The notes under the pieces are model-generated. The model did no database searches. It worked only from the letters and a program-made list of their open reading frames with translations, and was not told the origin of the DNA. Both the position numbers and the translations under genes were made by a program. This document shows, piece after piece, positions 26,004-35,824 of a DNA stretch of 64,000 bases. The stretch's first letter is position 1. Each line of letters begins with the position of its first letter. The DNA comes from Nostoc desertorum CM1-VF14 (GTDB lineage: Bacteria; Cyanobacteriota; Cyanobacteriia; Cyanobacteriales; Nostocaceae), in assembly GCA_019359245.1 (NCBI GenBank), contig JAHHHR010000034.1, positions 1 to 64,000 on the forward strand. The letters run 5' to 3'.

Positions 26004-26666
26004 TCACTGGCTTTTTGGCAACTTCTTTACTGCATTGCTAGAAGAAGTTGGGGATGGTGTCGAATTCGGGGTTTTTAGTTGATTAACTGCGGTTAATTCC
26101 TCTTGCAACATTTTCTGATAAATCTTAGGTAAAGAGCTACTAACAGAATTAGTTTCTATACCATATCCTAGACTTGTCCAGGTGGGAGAGAGCCGCCGCA
26201 AAACATCATTTAACTTTCCCTGACGCAACAGTTGAGAAATATCTGTTCCCCAAACTTTAGAATCATTTAGCCAACGGTAAACAACTACATCTTGATATTC
26301 TGCTTCAAAACTATAAGCAGTCCAAAACATCATTTGCATTGGATTTGGGTGATAAAGAGGGGCTAAACGATACCAAGTAATATTGATAATTTGATATCTG
26401 CCAGCAGCCGTAGAACAATTACCTGTATTTGGCCCTGTAACAATTGTGACGCATATCTCAGGATGTCGGCTAAGGTCGTTCACTTGCTGTCCACCATATA
26501 ACAGCGAATAGGGACGATTACCACTCGCTTCACTCGCCGAGATGGTTCGCATTAAAGCGCGGATATAAGGGTCGCCCTTTTTCATTACCAAAGGCGGCTG
26601 TTTAACTGCAAAGATGGGATCAGAAGGCGATCGCAAGTCTCCAATATACCATTGCAACAAATACAC
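26004..26666 (-). CDS. Lambda-endolysin-like muramidase (GH104 type)
   Basis: About 220 residues. MRTISASEASG (Glu46 the likely catalytic acid), YSLLYGGQQVNDLSRHP, AAGRYQI and the C-terminal LSPTWTSLGYG line up with the lambda R lysozyme family, which cleaves peptidoglycan glycan strands. The first usual start is a GTG at 26666. The same frame is open upstream to a CTG at 26732 preceded by AGGAGTCGGA, and encodes KLIGPIAALLGFVYLLQW, a membrane anchor. The real protein may therefore be about 242 residues and anchored to the membrane. A Ser/Pro-rich C-terminal tail follows the domain. It is probably a host enzyme, since no phage genes are nearby. Confidence 0.8.
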   Translation of the reverse strand: MYLLQWYIGDLRSPSDPIFAVKQPPLVMKKGDPYIRALMRTISASEASGNRPYSLLYGGQQVNDLSRHPEICVTIVTGPNTGNCSTAAGRYQIINITWYRLAPLYHPNPMQMMFWTAYSFEAEYQDVVVYRWLNDSKVWGTDISQLLRQGKLNDVLRRLSPTWTSLGYGIETNSVSSSLPKIYQKMLQEELTAVNQLKTPNSTPSPTSSSNAVKKLPKSQ

Positions 26667-26894
26667 AAAGCCAAGAAGCGCGGCTATTGGCCCAATAAGT
26701 TTTTCAACACCTTTGAATTTAAAGCCTTTCAGAGTCCGACTCCTTCAAATTCGCTCTTTTTGCTCACAAAAATTATCGACGAACTCATTCTGGCAAAGTT
26801 CACTCTAATACATTCGTAGGGGCACAGAATTGCTGTGCCCAAAGCGCGTGTTGTCCAAGCAAAAGAGTTTTAACTCTAACTCCCCACTGGTTGA

Positions 26895-27554
26895 TTACGC
26901 GACGTTAGCAAATAACTCACCAAAAGTTTTGGAAGTAGCTTCAGGTTTGGCAACAATCTCGACAATTTTATTGCGTGCATCTGCTTCCAAAAGCGCCTCA
27001 ACAGCAACTTGGGCGACTTTCTGCCTGGGTATGCTACCGTCAAACAGTGTATCAGCACTCTGCATTACGATCGCGTCGGTGTTATCTTCATTTTTCAACC
27101 CACCAGGCCGCACAATCGTATAAGTAAGACCACTTTTTTGGATATACTCTTCAGCTTGTTTTTTCCACACTAAAATCAGCCAAAACAAGTTCAATGGATG
27201 GAATAACTGCGAAGTACACAAAGAAGAAACTAAGACAAAATGCTCAATTCCCTTTACCTTGGCAGCTTCTACTAGATTTTTAGTCCCTTCAAAATCTACT
27301 TTATAGGGGCCAGTGGGGTCAAAGCTAGGTTTTGCACCAGTAGCAACCAACAAAACTGTGCTATCTCCCAACGCAGCATTTAAACTTTGTGGTTGTAACA
27401 CGTCACCTACTACTAATTCGGCTTCAGGAGACAGAATACCCCTAGCTTTCTCTATATCCCTCACCAGGGCTATGACGGGAATATTCCGCGCTATCAACTC
27501 TTGCACAATCCGGCGACCTGTTTCACCCGTTGCCCCTGCTACAAATGCTTTCAT
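26895..27554 (-). CDS. Atypical SDR (NmrA/TIC62-like) NAD(P)-binding protein
   Basis: A 219-residue Rossmann-fold protein with the dinucleotide-binding loop GATGETGRR at residues 8-16, VVGDVLQPQSL near 50 and VSSLCTSQ near 112, followed by YTIVRPGGL. This is the atypical short-chain dehydrogenase pattern found in cyanobacterial and chloroplast proteins related to TIC62 and HCF173. The canonical YxxxK is replaced by an EEYIQKSG region, as often in this group. The substrate is unknown. It is transcribed divergently from the DUF1997 gene. Confidence 0.85.
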   Translation of the reverse strand: MKAFVAGATGETGRRIVQELIARNIPVIALVRDIEKARGILSPEAELVVGDVLQPQSLNAALGDSTVLLVATGAKPSFDPTGPYKVDFEGTKNLVEAAKVKGIEHFVLVSSLCTSQLFHPLNLFWLILVWKKQAEEYIQKSGLTYTIVRPGGLKNEDNTDAIVMQSADTLFDGSIPRQKVAQVAVEALLEADARNKIVEIVAKPEATSKTFGELFANVA

Positions 27555-27732
27555 GAGAAATGCTATCCTGGGAAACTATTGTGTGCTTGTTCAGTTCTTT
27601 ATTTTAGTAATTCTATGGAGCTGATGGCAGATTAATGAGGTTTCGGTAAAAATGATATATGAGTACGAAATCACCCAGGCACGTGGGGAATTATTGATAT
27701 AGACGAACGTAAAAGTATACATTAATGCATTT

Positions 27733-28407
27733 ATGCTTTCAAGAAAAGCCGAATATAAATCCTGGGAAATAACAGAAGCAGTTTTACCTGTAGCCTCCAG
27801 CCAAGAAGAAGCAGAGGACATATTAATAGAAGCAAATGTAGCGACGGCCACAAAATTTTATGGTCGTTATCAAGATTTTATGGAAATGCCTGCCTCAGCA
27901 GAGAAGGTTGCTGAGTATCTTAATAATCACGCCTCATGGTTTTCCCGTTGCGCTGAACCCATGAAGGTGCAATTACTTGGGGAAAATGGCTACGCTTTAG
28001 TAATTGGTCGTTTTGGTGCTTTTGGTTATGATGTAGAACCAAAAATTGGTTTGGAATTGTTGCCCCCGGATGAGGGTATTTACCGCATCCGTACAATCCC
28101 TATTCCTGATTACCAACCACCTGGTTATGACGTAGACTATCGGGCATCTCTACAGTTAGTAGAAAACGATACTTCTACTAGCATTGGTGACGTTACAAGA
28201 GTTGAATGGGAATTGGATTTAATAGTTGATTTGCACTTCCCTAAGTTTATTCAGCGATTACCCAAATCTATAATTCAATCTACAGGCGATCGCTTACTTA
28301 ACCAAATTGTCCGTCAAGTCTCCCGCCGCTTAACTCGCAAAGTTCAAGAAGATTTTCATAAATCTTTGGAAATCCCATTTCCTGCTAATTCTAAGCAAAA
28401 ACGGTGA
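27733..28407 (+). CDS. DUF1997 family protein
   Basis: A 224-residue protein found in cyanobacteria and plastids. The SRPBCC-like central part is recognisable from FMEMPASAEKVAEYLNNH, FGYDVEPKIGLELLPPDEG and YRIRTIPIPDYQPPGYDVDY. The C-terminal PKSIIQSTGDRLLNQIVRQV resembles the sterol/lipid-transfer-like tail of the family. There is no signal peptide. Function is unknown; a link to thylakoid biology is guesswork from its distribution. Confidence 0.75.
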   Translation: MLSRKAEYKSWEITEAVLPVASSQEEAEDILIEANVATATKFYGRYQDFMEMPASAEKVAEYLNNHASWFSRCAEPMKVQLLGENGYALVIGRFGAFGYDVEPKIGLELLPPDEGIYRIRTIPIPDYQPPGYDVDYRASLQLVENDTSTSIGDVTRVEWELDLIVDLHFPKFIQRLPKSIIQSTGDRLLNQIVRQVSRRLTRKVQEDFHKSLEIPFPANSKQKR

Positions 28408-28418
28408 GCCAACAGTTC

Positions 28419-28471
28419 TTTGTCATTTGTCAAAAATTAATGACAAATGACAAATGACAAATGACAAATGA
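28419..28471. repeat. Heptamer repeats forming a hairpin between convergent genes
   Basis: TTTGTCATTTGTCA (28419-28432) and TGACAAATGACAAA (28441-28454) are perfect 14-bp arms around an A/T-rich 8-nt loop, continued by further ATGACAA units. The array provides the TAG stop of the minus-strand DUF4079 gene and probably also terminates the DUF1997 transcript. Confidence 0.8.
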
Positions 28472-28942
28472 CTAAGCTTTAGTGAGAATTCTTTGGACAA
28501 TTTGCACACCAGTAACAGCCTGCCAAGCAAAAAGTCCCAAAAGCGTGAAATTTAGCAAAATGTGAGTTGCACGCGCCCAATTTGCCCCTTTTTGCATATA
28601 AGGCGACAAAGCAGCAGAAAATGCAATCAGACCCGTCATGCCTAGTCCTGCTAGCAGGTGAGGTCCGACAAATAACTTGCCATTATTGATGTAAGTGACA
28701 CCCATCCCTCCGATCGCACCTACCACCATCAAAGCTAGGAGTATAGATCCAATTTGGTAGTGTCTAACGTTATATCTACCTTTAACCAGTTCTTTCTTTT
28801 CTTCCCCCTGAGCATTTCTGGTACGCTGTAGTTGCAGCCCCAAGTAAGCAGCATAAATTGAGAGTACTAATAGCGCCCACATGAGCACCGGATGAAAAAA
28901 GTTCAGCCAATATTTCACCGATGCAGAAAGTTCCAGACTCAT
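28472..28942 (-). CDS. DUF4079 membrane protein
   Basis: About 156 residues from the ATG at 28942; a TTG five codons upstream is less likely. Four hydrophobic helices are visible: FHPVLMWALLVLSIYAAYLG, IGSILLALMVVGAIGGMGV, LLAGLGMTGLIAFSAALSP and ILLNFTLLGLFAWQAVTG. His residues in helix 1 (NFFHPVLMW), in HYQIGS and in THILLNF are suggestive of a b-type-cytochrome-like four-helix bundle. The family is restricted mainly to cyanobacteria and plants; function unknown. Confidence 0.8.
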   Translation of the reverse strand: MSLELSASVKYWLNFFHPVLMWALLVLSIYAAYLGLQLQRTRNAQGEEKKELVKGRYNVRHYQIGSILLALMVVGAIGGMGVTYINNGKLFVGPHLLAGLGMTGLIAFSAALSPYMQKGANWARATHILLNFTLLGLFAWQAVTGVQIVQRILTKA

Positions 28943-29237
28943 AGTGTTCTCGCCCAATCATTAAATCTTCATAAAAATTAGCATAACTCTATTTCCTGTG
29001 CTTAAAGTTGCACAAGCTAAAAGAGGCTGAGAAAGACGAGAAAACAGAAGAGTGAAGCCTCCCTCAGTTTAATTTGCATCAAGTCAATAGCCACAATGGT
29101 TGCCAAGACTGAATTTATTAAATTTTAAATTAAAATTTTGAATTTTGAATTTTATAACCCTCTTGCCAAAGTGGATAAACAATCTCAGACTAAATTTTGA
29201 GGGTAGACGAACAAAACCCCTGTGGGGGATCTCATCC

Positions 29238-30521
29238 ATGACTGAAAACAATGATACTTTGCTGCTAAAAGCGGCTAAAAGCGGGGATATTAAGCATCTG
29301 TGTGCCCTACTAGCTGCTGGTGCGAGTGTGGACGCGTGCGATCGCCAAGGCACGACAGCATTAATGTTTGCTGCCAATTTAGGCTACACCGAAATTGTGC
29401 GATCGCTATTAGATGCTGGGGCGAATATCAACTTGCCCAGAAAACTCTATGGTTTGACGGCTTTAATGTTGGCGGCTAGTGCCAAACAGCTTGACATTGT
29501 ACAGCTTTTACTATCTAAGGGTGCTGATGTAAATGCCACTAATGAAGATGGCAGCACAGCTTTAATGGCAGCTGTACTCAAAGGCCATGTCGATATAGTG
29601 CGAGCCTTATTGGCTGCTGGCGCAAAGGTGAATATCGCAGACCAAGATGATGATACTGCCTTGAAACTTGCCGTTAAGCAGGGAAAAATAGAAGTTTTAC
29701 AAGCAATTCTCCAAACTGGTGTCGATGTCGATATCCGAGATCAGGAGGGTGAGACACTCTTAACATTAGCGGCAGATTTGGGACATTTGAAGGTTGTGGA
29801 AGCACTGCTAGCAGCAGGGGCTGATGTGAATGTGAAAAACGCTGATGGTGGAACTGCCCTATCGGCAGCAGCAGCGGCTGGACATAGTGCGATCGCAGCA
29901 GCTTTACTAGATCGAGGTGCTGAAATTAATCTTCAAGACCAAGATGGTGAAACTGCCCTACACCTTGCCGTTGTAGAAGGCTATATTGATGTCGTGCAAG
30001 TGTTACTTAACAAGGGTGCAGATGTCCAAATTAGGAACCACCTGGGTGATACGCCACTGCTTGTAGCAGCATTGCAGGGGCACAGCCATATCGTTGAGGC
30101 ACTGCTGCGTTCTGGGGCAGATATTACTGAGAAAAACCTTGGCGAAGTACCTTTGACGCTGGCTGCATCACAGGGGCACACCCAAACAGTGAAAGTGCTG
30201 CTAGACTATGGTGCTGATGCCAACACTCCGGGCGATGATGGCAAAACTGCTTTGAGCAAGGCAACCGAACGCAAGCACATAGAGATAATACATTTGCTGC
30301 TGGCAAAGGGGGCAGATGTGAATTTTCAAGACTCAGCGAGGGCCACAGCATTAATGTGGGCTGCCTCAGCAGGTTACAGCGAAATTGTACACGTATTATT
30401 ACAAGCTGGGGCAGATATGAATTTGAAAAACCGGGGTGGTTATACTGCTTTGATGATTGCAGAATTTAATGGTTATAAGAATATAGTGCGGAGTCTGCAA
30501 AAAGCTGGGGCGCAAGAATAG
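29238..30521 (+). CDS. Ankyrin repeat protein (13 repeats)
   Basis: About 427 residues from MTENNDTLLLKAAKSG at 29238; an upstream ATG at 29145 would add 31 residues of AT-rich, non-repeat sequence and is unlikely. The protein consists of thirteen 33-residue ankyrin units, with consensus DGxTALxxAAxxGHxxIVxxLLxxGADVN and almost no sequence outside them. Repeat 10 is one residue short and lacks the first Asp. No signal peptide or enzymatic domain is visible, so it is a pure protein-protein interaction scaffold in the cytoplasm. Partner unknown. Confidence 0.9.
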   Translation: MTENNDTLLLKAAKSGDIKHLCALLAAGASVDACDRQGTTALMFAANLGYTEIVRSLLDAGANINLPRKLYGLTALMLAASAKQLDIVQLLLSKGADVNATNEDGSTALMAAVLKGHVDIVRALLAAGAKVNIADQDDDTALKLAVKQGKIEVLQAILQTGVDVDIRDQEGETLLTLAADLGHLKVVEALLAAGADVNVKNADGGTALSAAAAAGHSAIAAALLDRGAEINLQDQDGETALHLAVVEGYIDVVQVLLNKGADVQIRNHLGDTPLLVAALQGHSHIVEALLRSGADITEKNLGEVPLTLAASQGHTQTVKVLLDYGADANTPGDDGKTALSKATERKHIEIIHLLLAKGADVNFQDSARATALMWAASAGYSEIVHVLLQAGADMNLKNRGGYTALMIAEFNGYKNIVRSLQKAGAQE

Positions 30522-31068
30522 TTATCTGAATTCTTTAACTAAAATATTTTCAGAAATATCTTGACAAATCATTAAATGAAGGTTATTTACTTAAATACCA
30601 AGGAGATTTAAAAGCCAAGTCTAGGCGTAAGAGATAAAGAAAGCAAAACTCCGTCGTAGCTGTTGTGAACTTGCTACGGCGGAGAAAAGAAAAATTAAAA
30701 CGCTAAGGGGGAACAGGCGAAATGCTTGCGCCACAAGGATAGAAAGAAAGCAAAAATGAAGAAGTAAATTTACCTTTTACTTTTTACCTTGTACCTTTTA
30801 CCTAGTCTCTCCCTCGGCGTTTCCTACTGTGCTAGATGTGCAAAATATATAGTTTTTACTTTAAGAGAAAAGTATTGTAAGGATCATTTTTTATGTATCC
30901 CCCTAAAGGCTGAATATAAACGAATCTCAAAAAAGGTTGATGTGCGACCATTTGGGCGATCGCTAAGGCAAGTCAAAGAAAAAATAAAGAAAAAATTAAA
31001 TTTAGTATGATGAATCCTCAGTTACCATCTGTTTAATCATGACTTGACCAAGCAAAAATGGCTAATAA
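30522..31068. other. Gene-poor stretch with repeats
   Basis: It holds a strong hairpin at 30649-30684 and degenerate TACCTTTTACTTTT-type repeats at about 30770-30802. A 73-codon frame at 30789-31010 has no recognisable features and was not accepted as a gene. Confidence 0.45.
30649..30684. terminator. Strong hairpin downstream of the ankyrin gene
   Basis: CTCCGTCGTAGC and GCTACGGCGGAG pair over 12 bp with one G-T wobble and a 12-nt loop. It lies 130 bp after the ankyrin gene. A-rich DNA flanks both sides, so the direction is ambiguous; it may instead be a dispersed palindromic repeat. Confidence 0.45.
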
Positions 31069-32457
31069 CTATAAAATTTGTAGAACAACTAGTGTCATAT
31101 CATCAGTGTTTTGCTTATCAGCACCGATGAATTGCTCAACTTGGTCAAATAAGTAATCCACAATCTCTTGTGGCCCATTGCAGTACTTGCAAGCCGTATT
31201 GAAGCCAGTAACAAAATTATCTTCGTCGAAGCGATCGCCACTAGCGGCGGCGGCATCGGTCAAGCCATCTGTATAATAAATAATTGTATCCCCAGGCTCT
31301 AATTGTACCTGGGCATCTTCATATTGGCTGTTAGCATCCAAACCGATTAACATTCCTAGAGTATCTAAACGGCTGACAGTTTTTGTAGCTGCGTGCCACC
31401 ATAAGGGAGGATTGTGTGCCGCATTGCTATAAGACAAAATTCGGTTGTGGGGATTATATTCTGAGTAAAATAGCGTTATAAAGCGGTGGGAATTTTCCAA
31501 ATCCGCATACATAACTCTATTTAAGTTTTGCAGAATTCCGGCTGGGGAATTACCATGTAGCACTTCACCGCGTAGCATTCCCCGCATCATCGTCATAATC
31601 AGCCCTGCGGGGACACCCTTGCCCATGACATCTCCAATAACCAAACCCCAGCGACCAGTTTCCGTGCCGTCTTTGGCCTTGGATTGAATCTTATTGTGAT
31701 TGGTAGCAATAAAGTCGTAGTAGTCTCCGCCGACGCGATTGGCCGGTTTACAGCGTGCCGCTAATACTACACCAGGGATTATGGGGCATTGACGTGGCAG
31801 AAGTCGCCGTTGAATTTCTGCGCCAATTTCTAGTTCTTGGTCTAGGCGTTCTTTTTTTCTTAGTTCTACAGCTAGTTCATCGTTTTCGATTGCTACCGCT
31901 GTTTGGTCTGCTACTAACCTAACTAACTTTTGCCTGGTTTCTGTCCAACTATATTCTGGATCACGGCTCAAGACATAGAGCCATCCCCGTTCTGTATGCT
32001 TTACCAGAATCGCTGTACCAAAGATTTGTACATCTGTCCCCAGATAGCGATGCATCTGGTCATCCAAAATCCCGGTGGCATTGGCTAGAGGGGCAGTATT
32101 GGATACAAGCGGGATTTGACTGCTGGCTATTTCTAGCGCTTTGCGGATATTTTTGCGCTGGCCACTATCTTGCCAATGTAACTGCTCTAGCCTGACTTGA
32201 CCATTTTTGTAGAGAAACAGGGCGCTGCCGTCTGCATCTGTCACTCTTGTTGCCATCAGCGGAATCAGCTCCAAAAACTGATTCAAATTATTGAAACTTC
32301 TCAGGGCAAATCCTAAAGAACTTAGCAAATCTTGAATTTTGTTCTGTTCCCGGTGCAACCTTGCCACGAGTTCTTTAAGTGCTACGACAGGTGTGACATC
32401 TGTCGCGGCACTACTATTGTTGTCAGTGGGTTGAGAGGGCAGTTGAGACACAGGCAC
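31069..32457 (-). CDS. GAF domain / SpoIIE-type PP2C serine phosphatase
   Basis: A 462-residue regulator of the RsbU type. A short coiled coil precedes a GAF-like sensor domain (about residues 45-205: LIPLMATRVTDADGSALFLY, then LVADQTAVAIEND). A linker LDQELEIGAEIQRRLLPRQC leads into the SpoIIE/PP2C domain (about 235-462), with metal-binding Asp residues in RVGGDYYDF, GDVMGKG and YYTDGLTDA. Such phosphatases typically dephosphorylate anti-sigma-factor antagonists in partner-switching systems. In cyanobacteria that machinery includes hormogonium control, and an hps locus lies nearby, but no partner kinase is adjacent. Confidence 0.9.
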   Translation of the reverse strand: MPVSQLPSQPTDNNSSAATDVTPVVALKELVARLHREQNKIQDLLSSLGFALRSFNNLNQFLELIPLMATRVTDADGSALFLYKNGQVRLEQLHWQDSGQRKNIRKALEIASSQIPLVSNTAPLANATGILDDQMHRYLGTDVQIFGTAILVKHTERGWLYVLSRDPEYSWTETRQKLVRLVADQTAVAIENDELAVELRKKERLDQELEIGAEIQRRLLPRQCPIIPGVVLAARCKPANRVGGDYYDFIATNHNKIQSKAKDGTETGRWGLVIGDVMGKGVPAGLIMTMMRGMLRGEVLHGNSPAGILQNLNRVMYADLENSHRFITLFYSEYNPHNRILSYSNAAHNPPLWWHAATKTVSRLDTLGMLIGLDANSQYEDAQVQLEPGDTIIYYTDGLTDAAAASGDRFDEDNFVTGFNTACKYCNGPQEIVDYLFDQVEQFIGADKQNTDDMTLVVLQIL

Positions 32458-33961
32458 AGGTACTATTGCACTTTATATTGGCAGATTTTAGATTACTTAT
32501 AAATCTTTTGGCTTTGACATTGCTAAACCATATTTAGACAAGACTTGTCACTTTAGCAAGAGTATAAAGACGTAACAGGCAACTTTTATCAGTATTTTAT
32601 TGGCTTATTGTATTTTTGATGGAATATTAGTAATTTAAAATCATGTATTTTTAGTCAAAAGCCAACCCGTAAAAATTACTAATTTCGGTGATAGTTAAGA
32701 AAGACTTTCATTTTTTCATAACTTAATTCCCAAAGCATATCTCTATAGTCATAAAAATACTTTATTAAAAGAATAGTTCATCGCGCTTTCAGAGTAGCCG
32801 TTTGGGCAGAGGCAACTAGGAGGCTGGAAGTTTTTTGAGTGAAAACCTCTATAACCGCTCAAATCGAGCTTGGGTCTCGTAAAAATAGACTTAAACTGAA
32901 TTTCCATACCTGATAATTTGTAAATAAGCATTCAAATACTTAATTTGTATACCATAATTGCCGGGATAATCGCCAAGATTGAGCTTTTAATTTTGAATTT
33001 CTCGTTTTGAGTTGCCGAATATGCAAAAATTCAACCCATTAAAACGGAATAAAAGTGAGATGACCCAATCTTTTGAGTTAGCGGTGACAGACTCAAACCA
33101 TTAACCTATATTGGATTTTAAAAGTAGTCACTTGGTAAGTGTAAGATATGAATAGAAGGGATGACACTAAATCTAAAAAAATATCCTCCAAGAAGTTTAA
33201 GTTAAAAGCGAGAAAGAGGGTTTTAGTTTAACCATCAGAGTTAAAACCTCTCGATTGACTACAGAAAATATTTGTAGATACTTTTGCAAGTAGGAACTGA
33301 AAATACACCTGAGAGTGTTGAATCAGCTTACTTACACCAATTCACTTTTTAAGTCCACAGTGGACGATTTTCCGAAGTTATGATGTTGGAAGGCGTCTTT
33401 TTCCTAATGTCGGCGCTGGGCAAACAGATGAAGCTCGTACTCCTACTTTTAAGTAAGTTACGTGCAGTGTACAGCTCTCCCAACTCCCGAACGCAGTTCC
33501 TTCTCCTGTAGTTGCCCGTGTGCGTAGCTTGCTTCTCTGTTCAGCGAGGATTACAAGCAAGTCGCTATAGTCAACACAACCAACCTGTGGAGGCAAACCA
33601 TTCCACAGTGCTAGACTCATCCGCGCTGGCTCCCCAACGCATTGCTTACCGTTAGACTGCTATCTATCCTCCAGTAGTTGTATTTGTGGGGGTGAGCATC
33701 TCGCTTGCCCTTTAAATTGCTACAAAATGGAAGCTTCCAGAGTTTTACGTGTTGCAACTAAATGCCCATTCAGAGCGTGAAAAAAGGGCATTAGCTTGAG
33801 ATTTTAACAAAAGTTACCCATTTATGCTGACAAACTCATGATTTATAGAACTTAATCTGTTTCTAGTCTTTTCTTTCTAATTAGTTCAAGTGATAATACC
33901 AGATCAGTCATCCCTAAATTTATTAGTTGTCAAGAAAAATATTTAACTCCCAATTTTTTAA
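32458..33961. other. 1.5-kb stretch without a recognisable gene
   Basis: The first 900 bp are AT-rich and featureless. From about 33350 to 33720 the base composition rises and the DNA contains a perfect palindrome GTCCACAGTGGAC (33353-33365), a repeat-like GCGTAGCTTGCTTCTC and short protein-like frames broken by stops. Near 33760-33800 ATGCCC and GGGCAT could pair around a 20-nt loop. No known RNA family was recognised. Confidence 0.4.
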
Positions 33962-35614
33962 TTAGCCGCTCAATAGAGCTTCGACAAACTCATAGCTAGA
34001 AAAGGGGCGCAAATCTTCAATTCCTTCGCCAGCACCAATAAAGCGAATAGGTAAACCTAGCTGTTGCACAACGGCAAGGGCAACACCGCCTTTGGCAGTG
34101 CCATCTAGCTTGGTTAAGACAACGCCACTCAGTTGGGCAGCTTGGGAGAAAACTTCGGCTTGCCGCAGTCCATTTTGACCTAAAGTGGCATCTAGAACTA
34201 AAAGAGATTCTACTTTCGCATTTGGGGCTTTTTTGTCGATAATTCGCCGGATTTTGCCGAGTTCGTCCATTAAATTTTTCTTGTTTTGCAGTCGCCCAGC
34301 TGTATCTACCAGAAGTAATTCTGTTTGCCGCGCTTGAGCTGCTGCGATCGCATCAAATACAACTGCTGCCGGATCTGTATTCTTTCCCGGATTGGCAATT
34401 ACTTCTACACCACTTCTACTACCCCAAACTTTCACCTGTTCCACGGCGGCGGCGCGGAAGGTGTCTGCTGCGCCAATCAAGCATTTATAGCCAGATTTTT
34501 GTCCCAAATGGGCAATTTTGCCGATGGTGGTGGTTTTACCGGCACCATTCACCCCAGTGATTAACCAAATATTCAGGATTTCTTTGTCTGGGGTAAAGCT
34601 AGTTTTTTGGGATGCAATGCTTGGTGCATCCAGCATATCCCGGAGGATTTTTTTCAGATAAGCGATCGCTTCTTCAGGTGCAGTAACTTCTTCCCGAAGT
34701 TTTGTCTGTAAGGCATTAATAATAAAGTCCGTCGCCTCTACACCCACATCAGCTTGCAGCAGCAATGCCTCAATTTCTGTCACAGCAGCTTGGTTTAGCG
34801 GCCCTTGACCAACGATCGCCTTCAGTTGGTTGAGAATACTCCGGCGAGTTTTATCTAACCCTTGCCGGAGCTTTTTCAGCCAGGTAATTTCTTCAATAGA
34901 AACGTCTTCTGGACTTCTACCTTGAGCTGCTAAAACTTTCGCGGACCAGACAAACCCATCATCAAATACCAGTCCGGGAATTTCCTCTCCTGTCTCCAAG
35001 GTTGCAGCTACCGGCTGTACTACCTCCGGTTCTGGGACTTCAATCGCGGTGGCTATTAGTTGTTCCAGCTTGGCTTGGCGTTCTGCCGCTGCTCGTTGTA
35101 AGAAAGATGAGGTGGCTGGTGCTGTTGGCTGTGTTGCCTCTGGCGTAACTAGTGTTTCAATAGATGTTGGTTCAGTTTCGCTTGTCGTTATTTTTGGGCT
35201 TTCAACATCTGGAGCTTCAGCAATTGCTGCTACTAAGGAATCTTCTGTGCTTTCTTCTTCAGTAGCAGCTTGAATAACTTCTGGAGGTGCTGTTTCTGGG
35301 GTTGTAGTAACAAGTTCCTCAGCTGTTTCTGGCTCAGTGATTTGCGTAATTGCCGTTTCTAAGGTTTCAGGTTCTGCTGAGTTATCTGCTGAATCAGGCG
35401 GAGTTTCTACTACCTCAACTTGTTGTTTTTGCTGAATATTTTTGTAGGCAGCTTTAGCAAACGCTAACAAGTCTGGTGCAGTTTCAGCAGTTGGTGTTGA
35501 CGTTTCGGCTAGCTCTGGTTGGGGTTCTTGTGCAGGAGGAGTTTCTTGCTGTTTTTTATCAGAGGGAGTCTCAGAGGAATCGTTATATTGACGACGGAAC
35601 CAATTAAAAACCAT
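33962..35614 (-). CDS. ftsY: Signal recognition particle receptor FtsY
   Basis: A 550-residue GTPase that docks SRP-ribosome complexes at the membrane. The N-terminal 215 residues are an acidic, Glu/Thr/Pro-rich A-domain of low complexity. The helical N domain (about 235-330, TRRSILNQLKAIVGQG) and the G domain follow: G1 GVNGAGKTTT at 354-363, DTFRAAAVEQ, G3 LLVDTAGRLQ, and G4 TKLDGTAKGG, with the C-terminal IRFIGAGEGIEDLRPF. The order DUF502-nusB-ftsY on one strand recurs in cyanobacteria. About 210 bp of repeat-rich DNA separate it from nusB. Confidence 0.97.
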   Translation of the reverse strand: MVFNWFRRQYNDSSETPSDKKQQETPPAQEPQPELAETSTPTAETAPDLLAFAKAAYKNIQQKQQVEVVETPPDSADNSAEPETLETAITQITEPETAEELVTTTPETAPPEVIQAATEEESTEDSLVAAIAEAPDVESPKITTSETEPTSIETLVTPEATQPTAPATSSFLQRAAAERQAKLEQLIATAIEVPEPEVVQPVAATLETGEEIPGLVFDDGFVWSAKVLAAQGRSPEDVSIEEITWLKKLRQGLDKTRRSILNQLKAIVGQGPLNQAAVTEIEALLLQADVGVEATDFIINALQTKLREEVTAPEEAIAYLKKILRDMLDAPSIASQKTSFTPDKEILNIWLITGVNGAGKTTTIGKIAHLGQKSGYKCLIGAADTFRAAAVEQVKVWGSRSGVEVIANPGKNTDPAAVVFDAIAAAQARQTELLLVDTAGRLQNKKNLMDELGKIRRIIDKKAPNAKVESLLVLDATLGQNGLRQAEVFSQAAQLSGVVLTKLDGTAKGGVALAVVQQLGLPIRFIGAGEGIEDLRPFSSYEFVEALLSG

Positions 35615-35625
35615 TGCAGCAGTAT

Positions 35626-35796
35626 TAGTTCTATGAGTTATAAGTTATAAGTTATGAGTTTAATTTAAGTTTGCACTTTTTCTTGTGGTGAAAACTTCCC
35701 GGTTATCCTCACCTTTCAACGCTAGTTTGAAAAGAATCGCTATAACTACGAGCTTCGCTTTGAACGTTCGCTCGGAGGAAGCCGCAGAAGCGGCTA
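35626..35796. repeat. Repeats between nusB and ftsY
   Basis: TATGAGTTATAAGTTATAAG heptamer-like units (35629-35660) lie just ahead of the ftsY start. A GC-rich block contains the perfect hairpin AGCCGCAGAAGCGGCT (35780-35795). Both resemble the dispersed repeats elsewhere in the window. Confidence 0.6.
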
Positions 35797-35824
35797 CAGA
35801 CTTTTCTCCATAGCAATATAAGAA

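Noticed and set aside
30789..31010. 73-codon plus-strand frame after the ankyrin gene
   Set aside because: No recognisable domain, repeat-like 5' end and no plausible start context; most likely chance.
33378..33620. 80-codon minus-strand frame in the gene desert
   Set aside because: Composition and repeat content suggest a chance frame over repeat DNA; opposite-strand frames look equally protein-like.
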